From Opitutaceae bacterium (GTDB lineage: Bacteria > Verrucomicrobiota > Verrucomicrobiia > Opitutales > Opitutaceae), in NCBI GenBank assembly GCA_031272375.1, contig JAISTY010000070.1:1-18816 (forward strand): a stretch of 18,816 bases of DNA, written 5' to 3'. Both the position numbers and the translations under genes were made by a program. The notes beneath the pieces were generated by a model. The model was not told where the DNA came from. It searched no databases and saw only the letters and a program-made list of their open reading frames with translations. Each line of letters starts with the position of its first letter. Within the stretch, counting starts at the first letter, position 1. Shown in pieces: positions 1 through 9,896 of the stretch.

Positions 1-2
1 CG

Positions 3-2312
<2,310 letters not shown>

Positions 2313-2331
2313 AACCCTCCGGACACGATGC

Positions 2332-2394
2332 TCTTCAGCTTTCAGTTTTCAGCTTCCCATCAATCGTAATTCGTAAATCGTCCTTCGCAAATTC
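2332..2394 (+). repeat. 7-bp periodic tract upstream of the rodZ-like start
   Basis: Nine consecutive 7-bp units can be laid out without gaps. The first three (from 2332) are variants of NTTTCAG. The later ones are variants of TAATTCG, for example TAATTCG at 2367 and TAAATCG at 2374. The tract is AT-rich in an otherwise very GC-rich sequence and ends 12 bp before the ATG at 2407. A related tract precedes the sialidase-like gene on the minus strand. Function is unknown; a promoter/leader element or a slippage-prone microsatellite are the options. Confidence 0.75.
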
Positions 2395-2406
2395 CACCCA
2401 CCCACC

Positions 2407-3204
2407 ATGCAAAACATCGGCGAACGTCTCGAGGAAGCCCGCAAACGCAAAAGCCTCTCCATCCGCGATGCCGCGGAAGCCACAAAAATCCGCGGCGAAT
2501 ACCTCAACAACTTTGAAGCCAATAAGTTCAACATAGGCCTCCCGGAGGTCTTTGTCCGCGGCTTCCTCCGCTGCTACGCCGCCCTCCTCGGCCTCCCCGG
2601 CGACACAATCGTCGCCGACTACAAGGCCCTCGGCGTCCACACCGACGAAAAAAAACCCCGCCACGGCGCCCGCGAGGTCTATGGCCGCATGGAACTCCCC
2701 GCGCAAACCGCCCCGTCCGGCAAAGACACCCCCGACCCGCGACAAGCCGCCGCCCCCACCAACCCCAACGCCACCTTCCGCCCCACCCTCCCCCTCAACC
2801 TCCCCGCCAACCCCGCCACCCTCGCCCGCGTCGCGCTCGCCGCCGCCGCCGCCCTCCTCCTCGCCCTCCTCGTCATCTGGGGCGTCCGCGCCCTCACCTC
2901 CTCCGGCAACACCCCCGGCGTCCTCTGGGAACACCCCGCCGACGGCGAACCCGCCATCGGCCTCCTCGCCGAAACCAACGCCGAGGTCGAGGTCACCGAC
3001 GCCTCCGGCAACCTCCTCTACAAAGGCCTCCTCCCCGCCGGCGAACTCCGCCCCGTCCCGCGCCGCGGCAACCTCACCGTCGCCTGCGAAACCCCCGAAA
3101 GCATCCGCGTCGAAATTGACGGAAACCGCCTCCAGCTGAAAAACCCCGCCGACGGCGCCTTCCTCAAACGCGCCACCATCGCCGCCCCCGCGAACCCGAA
3201 GTAA
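2407..3204 (+). CDS. RodZ-like membrane-anchored helix-turn-helix protein
   Basis: 265 residues. Residues 1-75 form an XRE/HTH_25-type helix-turn-helix (opening MQNIGERLEEARKRKSLSI, with the typical YLNNFEANKF and VRGFLRCYAALL stretches), as in RodZ, which links MreB to the envelope and sets rod shape. A Pro/Thr-rich linker follows at about 95-138, one membrane helix at about 140-162 (Ala/Leu-rich), and a periplasmic domain at about 172-258 that looks like the small beta-rich domain of RodZ relatives. The ATG is preceded by ACCCACCCACC and no Shine-Dalgarno site. The next gene starts 16 bp after the stop. Location after ftsK fits a division/shape role, but no mreB is visible here, so the exact role is inferred from architecture. 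Confidence 0.82.
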   Translation: MQNIGERLEEARKRKSLSIRDAAEATKIRGEYLNNFEANKFNIGLPEVFVRGFLRCYAALLGLPGDTIVADYKALGVHTDEKKPRHGAREVYGRMELPAQTAPSGKDTPDPRQAAAPTNPNATFRPTLPLNLPANPATLARVALAAAAALLLALLVIWGVRALTSSGNTPGVLWEHPADGEPAIGLLAETNAEVEVTDASGNLLYKGLLPAGELRPVPRRGNLTVACETPESIRVEIDGNRLQLKNPADGAFLKRATIAAPANPK

Positions 3205-3220
3205 GCCGCGCGCCGCCACC

Positions 3221-3445
3221 GTGTCCCTGCTCGCCGCCGCCACCGTCTGCTGCGTCCTCCCAGCCGCCCTCATCCTCGGCCTCTGGCTCTTCTACGACCG
3301 CCGCGACCACGCCCGCTTCGAACGCGAACGCCGCAAAACCACCTTCTACTGCGTCCGCTGCGGCAAAATCTACGCCCGCCGCGGCCTCCGCGACGAGTTC
3401 CCCTGCCCCGCCTGCGGCCACAAAAACCAACGCCTCCGCTTCTGA
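3221..3445 (+). CDS. Small membrane-anchored zinc-ribbon protein, function unknown
   Basis: 74 residues from a GTG start, 16 bp after the RodZ-like stop, so probably co-transcribed. Residues 4-25 are a membrane helix. Residues 26-41 are strongly charged (Arg-rich). Two Cys pairs, C44-x-x-C47 (CVRCGK) and C62-x-x-C65 (CPACGH), should bind one zinc as a rubredoxin-like/zinc-ribbon knuckle on the cytoplasmic side. It ends with basic RLRF. The short length, the paired Cys motifs and the tight spacing argue for a real gene. I do not recognise a named family. It lies 74 bp before RNase Y, which suggests but does not prove a link to membrane-bound RNA turnover. Confidence 0.72.
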   Translation: MSLLAAATVCCVLPAALILGLWLFYDRRDHARFERERRKTTFYCVRCGKIYARRGLRDEFPCPACGHKNQRLRF

Positions 3446-3519
3446 CCCGCCCCGCCCCTCAAAACATTTGATTTCACACGCCGCCCCCGTAGAAAAACCG
3501 CCCTTCATCCCTCCGAGCC

Positions 3520-5109
3520 TTGTTTTCAGCCATCACAGATTTCACATCGGGACACGCCCTGCTCGGCGGCGTCAACGTCGCGGACATCGTCGAGTTCGCC
3601 TCCCTCTTCTTCATCTCCCTCGCCGCCTGCTTCCTCCTCGTCTGGGCCCTCACCCGCCACACCCGCTACACCGCCCAGCGACAAGCCGCCGACCTCCTCA
3701 CGGTCGACCGCCGCGAGGCCGCCGTCGTCGCCCACGACATCCGCCGCAAGGCCGAGGAGGAAAACGGCGAGCGCCTCGCCAAAATCAACCGCGAGATAGA
3801 CCGCCGCGAAATCGAAATGGAGGTCCGCCTCCGCGAAATCCGCGACCACGAGGAATCCATCGCCCTCCTCGACTACCAGCTCGAGCAACGCACCGAACGC
3901 CTCGCCCGCGAGGCCGCCTCCATCCGCCAGGCCCGCGACGCCATCCGCGAAAAATCCCGCGACCTCCGCAAACGCCTCGAAAACCTCTCCCGCCTCGACG
4001 CCGCCGAAATCGAACGCTCCCTCCGCGACGAAATCCGCGCCGGCTGCGCCGACGAACTCCGCGCCCTCCGCCGCGAAATCCTCGACCGCTCCGAACAGGA
4101 TACCCTCGACCAGGCCCGCCGCATCCTCATCACCTCGATGCAGCGCCTCTCCACAAAACCCAACAACGACATCACCGCCACCATCGTCCAGCTCCCCAAC
4201 GAGGAAATGAAGGGCCGCCTCATCGGCCGCGAGGGCCGCAACATCAAGGCCTTCGAGTCCGAAACCGGCGTCACCCTCCTCATAGACGAAACCCCACAGA
4301 TGGCCCTCATCTCCTCCTTCGACCCCGTCCGCCGCGAAATCGCACGCGTCGCCCTCGAAAACCTCGTCAAGGACGGCCGCGTCCACCCCGCCTCCATCGA
4401 AAACTTCGTCAGGGAGGCCCGCGCCGAGGTTGACCTCGCCATCGGACAGGCCGGCGGCGATGCCGTCCAGAAACTCGGCATCAACGGCCTCCACCCCGAA
4501 ATCGTCCACGCCCTCGGCCGCCTCAAATACCGCTTTTCCTACACCCAGAACGCCCTCGATCACTCCATCGAGACCGGCTTCCTCTGCTCCATGCTCGCCA
4601 GCGAACTCGGCCTCAACCCCGGCCTCGCCAAACGCGCCGGCCTCCTCCACGACATCGGCAAAACCATCGGCGGCGAATTCGAGGGCAGCCACGCCGCCAT
4701 CGGCGCCGAGTTCGTCCGCCGCCACGGCGAAACACCCCTCATCGTCAACGCCATCGCCGCCCACCACGAGGAGGTCAAACCAGAGTCCCTCTACGCCGGT
4801 CTCGTCATCCTCGCCGACACCATCTCCGCCACACGCCCCGGCGCCCGCACCGAGCAGATGGGCAACTACCTCCAACGCCTCAACCGCCTCGAAACCATCG
4901 CCCTCGGCATCGCCGGCGTCCAGCAGGCCTACGCCATCCAGGCCGGACGCGAGGTCCGCGTCATCGTCAACCCCTCCCAAGTGGACGACGACCAGGCCAA
5001 GGCCATCGCCCGCAACCTCCGCCAGCGCGTCGAGGCCGAGCTCCAATACCCCTCCACCATCAAAATCACCGTCATCCGCGAAACCCGCCACACCGAGACG
5101 GCGACTTGA
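3520..5109 (+). CDS. rny: Ribonuclease Y
   Basis: Membrane-anchored endoribonuclease that starts mRNA decay. 529 residues, close to the usual length of about 520. A single N-terminal membrane helix lies at about 22-44. A long charged coiled coil runs from about 50 to 200. The KH RNA-binding domain has its GxxG loop at G236-R-E-G239 (RLIGREGRN). The HD phosphohydrolase domain has H348, the H377-D378 pair (LLHDIGK) and H415-H416 (AIAAHHEE), which carry the metal-dependent active site in this family. The start is TTG at 3520; there is no ATG nearby in frame that keeps the membrane helix, and the upstream sequence shows no strong ribosome-binding site. The gene runs convergently into the beta-barrel gene with only 9 bp between stops and no clear terminator. 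Confidence 0.95.
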   Translation: MFSAITDFTSGHALLGGVNVADIVEFASLFFISLAACFLLVWALTRHTRYTAQRQAADLLTVDRREAAVVAHDIRRKAEEENGERLAKINREIDRREIEMEVRLREIRDHEESIALLDYQLEQRTERLAREAASIRQARDAIREKSRDLRKRLENLSRLDAAEIERSLRDEIRAGCADELRALRREILDRSEQDTLDQARRILITSMQRLSTKPNNDITATIVQLPNEEMKGRLIGREGRNIKAFESETGVTLLIDETPQMALISSFDPVRREIARVALENLVKDGRVHPASIENFVREARAEVDLAIGQAGGDAVQKLGINGLHPEIVHALGRLKYRFSYTQNALDHSIETGFLCSMLASELGLNPGLAKRAGLLHDIGKTIGGEFEGSHAAIGAEFVRRHGETPLIVNAIAAHHEEVKPESLYAGLVILADTISATRPGARTEQMGNYLQRLNRLETIALGIAGVQQAYAIQAGREVRVIVNPSQVDDDQAKAIARNLRQRVEAELQYPSTIKITVIRETRHTETAT

Positions 5110-5118
5110 CCCGCCCCG

Positions 5119-5772
5119 TCAGAACCGCCCCCCGAACCCGATCAAAATCGCGTGCGTGTTCAACGCCGGCGTCCGCACCACGCCGTAATCCCACGTCGTC
5201 AGCGTCCCGCCGTTGATCCGCAAAAAACGGTAGCCCGCGGACAACTCGAACCACTTGTTGAACACCCACCGCACCCCCGCCTGCCCGCCCCAGCTGAACG
5301 CCGCCCGCGAATCCGACGACCATGTGTCCCCCCAGTAAAACCAGCCGCCGTCGTCCGCCTCCGACGCCGACGCCACCGTGACGCCCGCCAGCGGCCCCGC
5401 GTAAAACCCGAAGCCCCCGTCGCGCCCGAACTTGAGATGGTAGGCGTAGCCGAGAAGGAAGGGCGTGAACTCCTCCCGGTAAGTCCCCCGCCAACGCCCT
5501 TGGCTGCCGGTCGAATAAGTTTCCTGCCACCCGAAACACGAAACCCCAAGGCTGACCTCGTGCTCATAACCGCCCCCGAAACGCGCGCCGCCCTCCAGCC
5601 CCGCGCCGAACGCCCCGTGCCCGGACCAGTAGCCGTTCCCCGGAATCACCGCCCCCATGCCCGCCCGGAAAAATCCCTGCGGCTTCGCCGGCTCGACATA
5701 ACGCGGCGCCTGAACGCCGCGGAGTGAAACGGCGCACAGCGCCATCAGCCCCCAAAACATCGTCTTTTTCAT
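5119..5772 (-). CDS. Secreted small outer-membrane beta-barrel protein
   Basis: 217 residues from the ATG whose complement is at 5770-5772 (MKKTMFWGLMALCAVSLRG). This start gives a clean Sec signal peptide with cleavage near residue 22 (GVQA); a longer frame back to 5805 adds 11 residues that spoil the signal and is less likely. The mature part is rich in Gly, Tyr, Trp and Phe with alternating patterns such as GYAYHLKFG, FGFYAGPLAGVTV, AGVRWVFNKWFELSAGYRF and AILIGFGGRF. The last residue is Phe, as in proteins inserted by the BAM complex. It resembles 8-strand OmpA/OmpW-size barrels, but I cannot place it in a named family. It is divergent from iorA and convergent with rny. Confidence 0.8.
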   Translation of the reverse strand: MKKTMFWGLMALCAVSLRGVQAPRYVEPAKPQGFFRAGMGAVIPGNGYWSGHGAFGAGLEGGARFGGGYEHEVSLGVSCFGWQETYSTGSQGRWRGTYREEFTPFLLGYAYHLKFGRDGGFGFYAGPLAGVTVASASEADDGGWFYWGDTWSSDSRAAFSWGGQAGVRWVFNKWFELSAGYRFLRINGGTLTTWDYGVVRTPALNTHAILIGFGGRF

Positions 5773-5828
5773 AGGCAAAACAGGTTGCCGCGGACTGTCC
5801 GCCAATCACTCCCGCCCAACAAGCCCCA

Positions 5829-5862
5829 AAATCCCCGCGCCCCCGCCGCCGGGGATTTTTTT
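5829..5862 (+). terminator. Terminator-like hairpin in the iorA upstream region
   Basis: Perfect 9-bp stem AAATCCCCG (5829-5837) with CGGGGATTT (5850-5858), a 12-nt GC-rich loop, and a run of seven T at 5856-5862. It has the form of a Rho-independent terminator for plus-strand transcription, yet no plus-strand gene ends nearby. It therefore may terminate a leader or small RNA, or act as an attenuator in front of iorAB. On the minus strand the T-run is only four bases, so it is a weaker terminator there. Confidence 0.6.
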
Positions 5863-5864
5863 CT

Positions 5865-5880
5865 GGCGTCACCGGACGCC
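5865..5880. promoter_or_regulatory. Short hairpin between two terminator-like stems
   Basis: GGCGTC (5865-5870) pairs perfectly with GACGCC (5875-5880) around a 4-nt loop. It starts 3 bases after the T-run of the first hairpin, so the region could switch between alternative structures. No T-run follows. Regulatory meaning is inferred only from position. Confidence 0.35.
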
Positions 5881-5907
5881 GGAAGGTGTCTTGCCGCCCG
5901 CTCCCGC

Positions 5908-5940
5908 ACGGCCGCCCGCCGCACGGCGGCGCCGTTTTTT
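5908..5940 (+). terminator. iorA: GC-rich hairpin plus T6 just before the iorA start
   Basis: Outer stem ACGGC (5908-5912) with GCCGT (5931-5935); the inside folds further by GCC/GGC and GCC/GGC pairs with one bulge. Six T follow (5935-5940) and then CCTCCC and the ATG at 5947. This has intrinsic-terminator form but sits 6 bases from the start codon, so it would either stop transcription before iorA or hide the translation start. An attenuation or RNA-switch role is inferred. Confidence 0.5.
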
Positions 5941-5946
5941 CCTCCC

Positions 5947-7596
5947 ATGCCCGCCACAGAAAACACCCAACGCATCCTGATCAGCGGCGACGAGGCCGTC
6001 AGCCTCGCCGCCCTGCATTCCGGCGTCGCCCTCGGTGCCGGCTACCCAGGCACCCCCTCGACCGAAATCCTCGAAACCTTCGCCGAACGCGGCGGCCGCG
6101 CCCAATGGTGCCCCAACGAAAAAGTCGCCCTCGAGGTCGCCATCGGCGCCTCCTTCGCCGGCGCCCGCGCCATCGCCACCATGAAACACGTCGGCCTCAA
6201 CGTCGCCGCCGACCCCCTCTTCACCGTCGCCTACACCGGCGTCTCCGGCGCCCTCATCATCATCTCCGCCGACGACCCCGGCCTCGCCTCCTCCCAGAAC
6301 GAGCAGGACAACCGCCGCTACGCCGTCGCCGCCGGCGTCCCCATGTTCGAACCGGCGGACTCCCAGGAGGCCTACGACTTCCTCCGCGAGGCCGTCGCCT
6401 TCTCCGAAAAATGGAAAACCCCCGTCCTCTTCCGCGTCACCACCCGCGTCTGCCACGCCAAAACCCTCGTCACCCCGCGCCCCCCCGACCCCGCCGTCCC
6501 CGCCCCCGCCTACACCAAGGACATCCGCTCCCGCGTCATGGTCCCCGCCTTCGCCAAACCCGCCCACCTCCGCCTCCGGAAAACCCTCGCCGACATCGCC
6601 GCCTGGAACAACACCTCCGCCCTCAACCGCCTCATCCCCGGCGGCAAATCCCTCGGCATCATCGCCAGCGGCATCGCCTTCGCCCACGCCCGCGAGGCCG
6701 CCCCCTCCGCCTCCTTCCTCAAACTCGGCCTCACCCACCCCCTCCCGGAGCAATTGATAACGGACTTCGTCAAAAGCGTTGACCGCGCCATCGTCATCGA
6801 GGAGGGCGACCCCTTCCTCGCCGACGCCATCCGCGCCCTCGGCCTCAACGTCGAATCCAAGCCCCCCATGTTCCGCTTCGGCGAGCTGAACGTGAACCGC
6901 GTCCGCCGCATCCTCGCCAACGACACCTCCCCCGAACCCCTGCCGCCCCCCGGCAAGCCCCCCGGCCTCTGCGAGGGCTGCGGCCACCGCGCCGTCTTTG
7001 AAACCCTCCGCGACCTCGGCTGCGTCGTCAGCGGCGACATCGGCTGCTACACCCTCGGCGTCCTCCCGCCTTTCGGCGCCGTTGACACCTGCGTCTGCAT
7101 GGGCGCCAGCATCGGCGTCGCCCTCGGCATGCGCCATGTCCTCCCGCCGGAGAAATCCGCCAAAATCGTCAGCGTCATCGGCGACAGCACCTTCATGCAC
7201 AGCGGCCTCACCGGCCTCGTCGAAATGATCTACAACCCGCCCCAAAACGGCCACACCGTCATCATCCTCGACAACAGCACCACCGCCATGACCGGCCACC
7301 AGGAAAACCCAGGCACCGGCCGCAACCTCCTCCACGACCCCACCGGACGCGTCGTCTTTGAAAACCTCATCCGCGGCCTCGGCATCAACGACGTCCACAT
7401 CATTGACCCCCGCCCCGGCGACCCCGCCCTCGGCGAACTCATCACCAGCTGCCTCGGCAACGGACGCCTCAACGTCATCATCGCCCGCCGCCCCTGCATC
7501 CTCGCCGCCGCCCGCATCCGCGAATACGACCGCCGCAACGCCGCCCGCGCCGCGGCAACTTGTCCCTGCGAACATACCCCGGACACCCAACCATAA
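5947..7596 (+). CDS. iorA: Indolepyruvate oxidoreductase subunit IorA, lacking the ferredoxin module
   Basis: Thiamine-diphosphate subunit that decarboxylates aryl-pyruvates (from Trp, Phe, Tyr transamination) to aryl-acetyl-CoA. 549 residues. The frame stays open to 5785, but the ATG at 5947 gives the family N-terminus. The PYR-like domain has GYPGTPSTE (32-40) and CPNEKVALEVAIGAS (55-69). The PP domain has CEGCGHR, GDIGCYTLG, GDSTFMHSG (from 412) and DNSTTAMTG (from 442), which bind the cofactor. Classical IorA proteins end with two 4Fe-4S ferredoxin motifs; here the chain stops about 30 residues after RRPC517, and the tail has only a CPC pair. The partner iorB follows after 25 bp, so the two form an operon. 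Confidence 0.9.
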   Translation: MPATENTQRILISGDEAVSLAALHSGVALGAGYPGTPSTEILETFAERGGRAQWCPNEKVALEVAIGASFAGARAIATMKHVGLNVAADPLFTVAYTGVSGALIIISADDPGLASSQNEQDNRRYAVAAGVPMFEPADSQEAYDFLREAVAFSEKWKTPVLFRVTTRVCHAKTLVTPRPPDPAVPAPAYTKDIRSRVMVPAFAKPAHLRLRKTLADIAAWNNTSALNRLIPGGKSLGIIASGIAFAHAREAAPSASFLKLGLTHPLPEQLITDFVKSVDRAIVIEEGDPFLADAIRALGLNVESKPPMFRFGELNVNRVRRILANDTSPEPLPPPGKPPGLCEGCGHRAVFETLRDLGCVVSGDIGCYTLGVLPPFGAVDTCVCMGASIGVALGMRHVLPPEKSAKIVSVIGDSTFMHSGLTGLVEMIYNPPQNGHTVIILDNSTTAMTGHQENPGTGRNLLHDPTGRVVFENLIRGLGINDVHIIDPRPGDPALGELITSCLGNGRLNVIIARRPCILAAARIREYDRRNAARAAATCPCEHTPDTQP

Positions 7597-7621
7597 CCCA
7601 TCCAAACCATTGACAAATAAC

Positions 7622-8098
7622 ATGAACCCAAAAGTCATCAACGTGGTCATCGGCGGCCTCGGCGGCCAGGGCGTCATCCGCGCCTCCGACGTCCTCGCCG
7701 ACGCCGCCGTCCGCGCCGGCTTCGACGTCAAAAAAAGCGAGCTCCACGGCATGAGCCAGCGCGGCGGCTCCGTCAGCAGCGACGTCCGCTTCGGCCCCCA
7801 AGTCCTCTCCCCCATGGTCCCCGCGGGCGAGGCCGACTTCCTTGTCATCCTCGCCGAGGACCAGGTCGAAACCAACCGCCACGTCCTCAAACCCGGCGGC
7901 GACTTGTTGACGCCCTCGCAAATCCCCCTCGACAAGCTGCCGGTGAAAAAAGGCCTGAACGTCGCCCTGCTGGGAAAGTTGAGCCTCAAACTGCCGCAAA
8001 TCGCCCCGGAACACTGGCGCGCCGCCCTGAAAGCCTGCTTCCCCGAAAAACTGCACGCCTCCAACGAAAAAACCTTCGCCCTCGGCCGCGGCGAATGA
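7622..8098 (+). CDS. iorB: Indolepyruvate oxidoreductase subunit IorB
   Basis: Gamma-type subunit of 2-oxoacid:acceptor oxidoreductases; it pairs with IorA upstream. 158 residues from ATG at 7622, shorter than the roughly 190 usual for IorB, with the missing part at the C-terminus. Seen motifs: GGLGGQGV (11-18), the signature near the start of this domain, and SELHGMSQRGGSVSSDVRFG (40-59), typical of the family. The leader before the ATG is A/C-rich without a Shine-Dalgarno site. An in-frame extension to 7358 overlaps iorA and is not used. Confidence 0.9.
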   Translation: MNPKVINVVIGGLGGQGVIRASDVLADAAVRAGFDVKKSELHGMSQRGGSVSSDVRFGPQVLSPMVPAGEADFLVILAEDQVETNRHVLKPGGDLLTPSQIPLDKLPVKKGLNVALLGKLSLKLPQIAPEHWRAALKACFPEKLHASNEKTFALGRGE

Positions 8099-8219
8099 CC
8101 CGCGCGCCGGAAAAACTAACCCAAAGTTTTGTTTGCCTTCCCAAAAACGCCCTCCAATAAACGCCGCCTTTTCTACTACGCCTGCCGCCCAATTCCGGGC
8201 GAACAGGGGGAACGAACCC

Positions 8220-8948
8220 ATGAAAGAACAACTCAAACTCAACGTCGAAGCCCGCCTCCAAACGGGCCGCAACGCCTCCCGCCGCGTCCGCAAGGCCAAC
8301 AAAATCCCCGCCATCCTCTACGGAAAGCACACCAAACCCGACACGCTCGCCCTCGACGCCCCGGCCTTCACACGCCTCCTCAAGGCCATCGCCGGCCGCG
8401 CCATCATCCTCGAACTCTCCGGCGCCAAGGACAACGCCCTCGCCTTCCTCCAGGAAATCCAGCGCGACCCCATCACCGACCGCTTCCTCCACGTTGACCT
8501 CCAGGAGGTCAAGGCCGACGAAAAATTTGAAATCGAGGTCCCCGTCCAAATCACCGGCGAGTCCTACGGCGTCAAAAACCAGAGCGGCGTCCTCGAAACC
8601 GCCAGCCACACCCTGCGCGTCCGCTGCCTCCCAAAAGACCTCCCCCCCGTCATCGAGGTGGACGTTTCCGCCCTGAAAATCAACGAGACCATCAAGGTCG
8701 GCGAACTGAAACCCGCCGCCGGCGTCGAACTCATGGATGACAAGGGCCAGCCCGTCATCTCCTGCGTCGAACCCGTCGCCGAAATCGTCACCGCCACAGC
8801 CGCAACCGACGCCGCCGCGCCCGCCGCCGGCGCCCCCGCCGCCCCCGGAGCCGCCCCCGCCGCCGCTGCCGCCGCCCCCGCCGCCGACACGAAGGCCACC
8901 CCCGCCGCCGCCGCCGCCGCGAAACCCGCCGCGCCCGCCAAGAAGTGA
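8220..8948 (+). CDS. rplY: Ribosomal protein bL25, CTC form with Ala/Pro tail
   Basis: 5S-rRNA-binding protein of the large subunit. 242 residues: an N-terminal L25 domain (about 1-95; KIPAILYGKHTKP and LQEIQRDPITDRFLHVDLQEV are typical) and the CTC/TL5 beta domain (about 100-185; VPVQITGESYGVKNQSGVLE). Residues from about 190 form a low-complexity Ala/Pro-rich tail ending in AKPAAPAKK, likely disordered. The ATG at 8220 has AGGGGG at 8205-8210, nine bases upstream, one of few clear Shine-Dalgarno sites here and the reason to reject the longer frame from 8133. It heads the cluster with pth, rpsF, ssb and rplI. Confidence 0.95.
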   Translation: MKEQLKLNVEARLQTGRNASRRVRKANKIPAILYGKHTKPDTLALDAPAFTRLLKAIAGRAIILELSGAKDNALAFLQEIQRDPITDRFLHVDLQEVKADEKFEIEVPVQITGESYGVKNQSGVLETASHTLRVRCLPKDLPPVIEVDVSALKINETIKVGELKPAAGVELMDDKGQPVISCVEPVAEIVTATAATDAAAPAAGAPAAPGAAPAAAAAAPAADTKATPAAAAAAKPAAPAKK

Positions 8949-8954
8949 CCTTCC

Positions 8955-8983
8955 CCGCTCCGCCGCGAACAACGGCGGAACGG
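8955..8983 (+). terminator. Hairpin between rplY and pth (weak terminator or attenuator)
   Basis: TCCGCCG (8959-8965) pairs with CGGCGGA (8973-8979) around a 7-nt loop, and CCG/CGG extend the stem across one mismatch. The bases after it (ACGTTCTTT) are only weakly T-rich. It lies in the 49-bp gap before the pth ATG, so it may lower read-through from the highly expressed rplY or protect its 3' end. Confidence 0.45.
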
Positions 8984-8997
8984 ACGTTCTTTGAATC

Positions 8998-9582
8998 ATG
9001 TCCACTTTGCTCCTCGCCGGACTGGGAAACCCCGGTCGCGAATACGAAAACACCCGCCACAACGCGGGCTTCGCCGTCCTCGACGCCCTGGCCTCCAGGG
9101 CCGGCCTCGCCTGGCAGAAACAACGCGCCTTCCGCGCCGAAACCGCCCGCTGGGATCCCGCCCCGGACCGCTCCGTCCTGCTCGTCAAACCCCTCCTCTT
9201 CATGAACGACAGCGGCCCGGCCATCCAGTCCGCCGCGGGCTTCTTCAAAATCCCGGCCGCGGACATCATCGCCGTCCACGACGACATCAACATCCCCTTC
9301 GGCTTCGCCAAGGTCTCCACCTCCGGCGGCCCCGGCGGACACAACGGCGTCGCCAGCCTCATCACCTGTTTCGGACGCGCCTTCACCCGCTACCGCGTCG
9401 GCATCGGCCCAAAGGAACCCAAGCAAATGGAACTCAAGGAATTCGTCCTCGGAAAATTCACTCCCGAACAACAAACCCTCTTTGACCGACACATTGACCA
9501 TCACCTGACCGGAATCCGCGTCCTGCTGGAACAGGGCGCCGACCGGGCCATGAACCTTATCAATCGCAAAACCACCACATGA
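8998..9582 (+). CDS. pth: Peptidyl-tRNA hydrolase
   Basis: Frees tRNA from drop-off peptidyl-tRNA in the cytoplasm. 194 residues, the normal size. Motifs match the family in order: GLGNPG (8-13, N11), NTRHNAGF with catalytic H21, KPLLFMNDSG with N70, HDDINIPFG with D95, GGPGGHNG with N116, and EFVLGKF. These correspond to N10, H20, N68, D93 and N114 of the E. coli enzyme. Its stop overlaps the rpsF start (ATGA at 9579-9582), showing translational coupling. The rplY-pth pairing is very common in bacteria. Confidence 0.96.
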   Translation: MSTLLLAGLGNPGREYENTRHNAGFAVLDALASRAGLAWQKQRAFRAETARWDPAPDRSVLLVKPLLFMNDSGPAIQSAAGFFKIPAADIIAVHDDINIPFGFAKVSTSGGPGGHNGVASLITCFGRAFTRYRVGIGPKEPKQMELKEFVLGKFTPEQQTLFDRHIDHHLTGIRVLLEQGADRAMNLINRKTTT

Positions 9583-9875
9583 AAGACAACACCCGCAACT
9601 ACCGCGCCACCTTCATCCTCGACAACCGGGGCAGGGAGGAGGCCGTCGAACAGCTCGTCGAGAGCCTTAAAAAGGAAATCGAGGCCGTCGGCGGCGCCAT
9701 CACCGCCGTCGAAAACCTCGGCCGCAGGGACTTCGCCCGCGTCACCGACCCGGCGTTCCCCGGCGCCCCCTACGTCGAAATCACCTTCGCCGCCGCCCCC
9801 GCCGCGCCCGCCCTCCTCAAGGAGCGCCTCCGGCTCAACGGCATCGTCTACCGCCTCTTCATCCAAGCCCTCTAA
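9579..9875 (+). CDS. rpsF: Ribosomal protein bS6
   Basis: Small-subunit protein of the platform. 98 residues with the S6 pattern: NYRATFILDNRG at the N-terminus, a helix EEAVEQLVESLKKEI, the strand AVENLGRRDFAR, and a closing NGIVYRLFIQAL. Starts inside the pth stop codon (ATGA overlap). ssb begins 21 bp later, as in the common rpsF-ssb operon. Confidence 0.93.
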   Translation: MKDNTRNYRATFILDNRGREEAVEQLVESLKKEIEAVGGAITAVENLGRRDFARVTDPAFPGAPYVEITFAAAPAAPALLKERLRLNGIVYRLFIQAL

Positions 9876-9896
9876 CCTCCAACACAAACTCCCCCA

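Noticed and set aside
3526..5091. Long minus-strand open frame opposite rny
   Set aside because: Composition is extreme (Gly, Ala, Asp, Val) with no domain pattern; it is the antisense of a clear RNase Y gene in GC-rich DNA. The same holds for the minus-strand frames at 5869-8064, 13831-15234 and 16576-18810.
8128..8160. Sigma-70-like promoter before rplY (TTGTTT and AATAAA)
   Set aside because: The two boxes are about 21 bp apart and match the consensus poorly, so I do not list it as a promoter.
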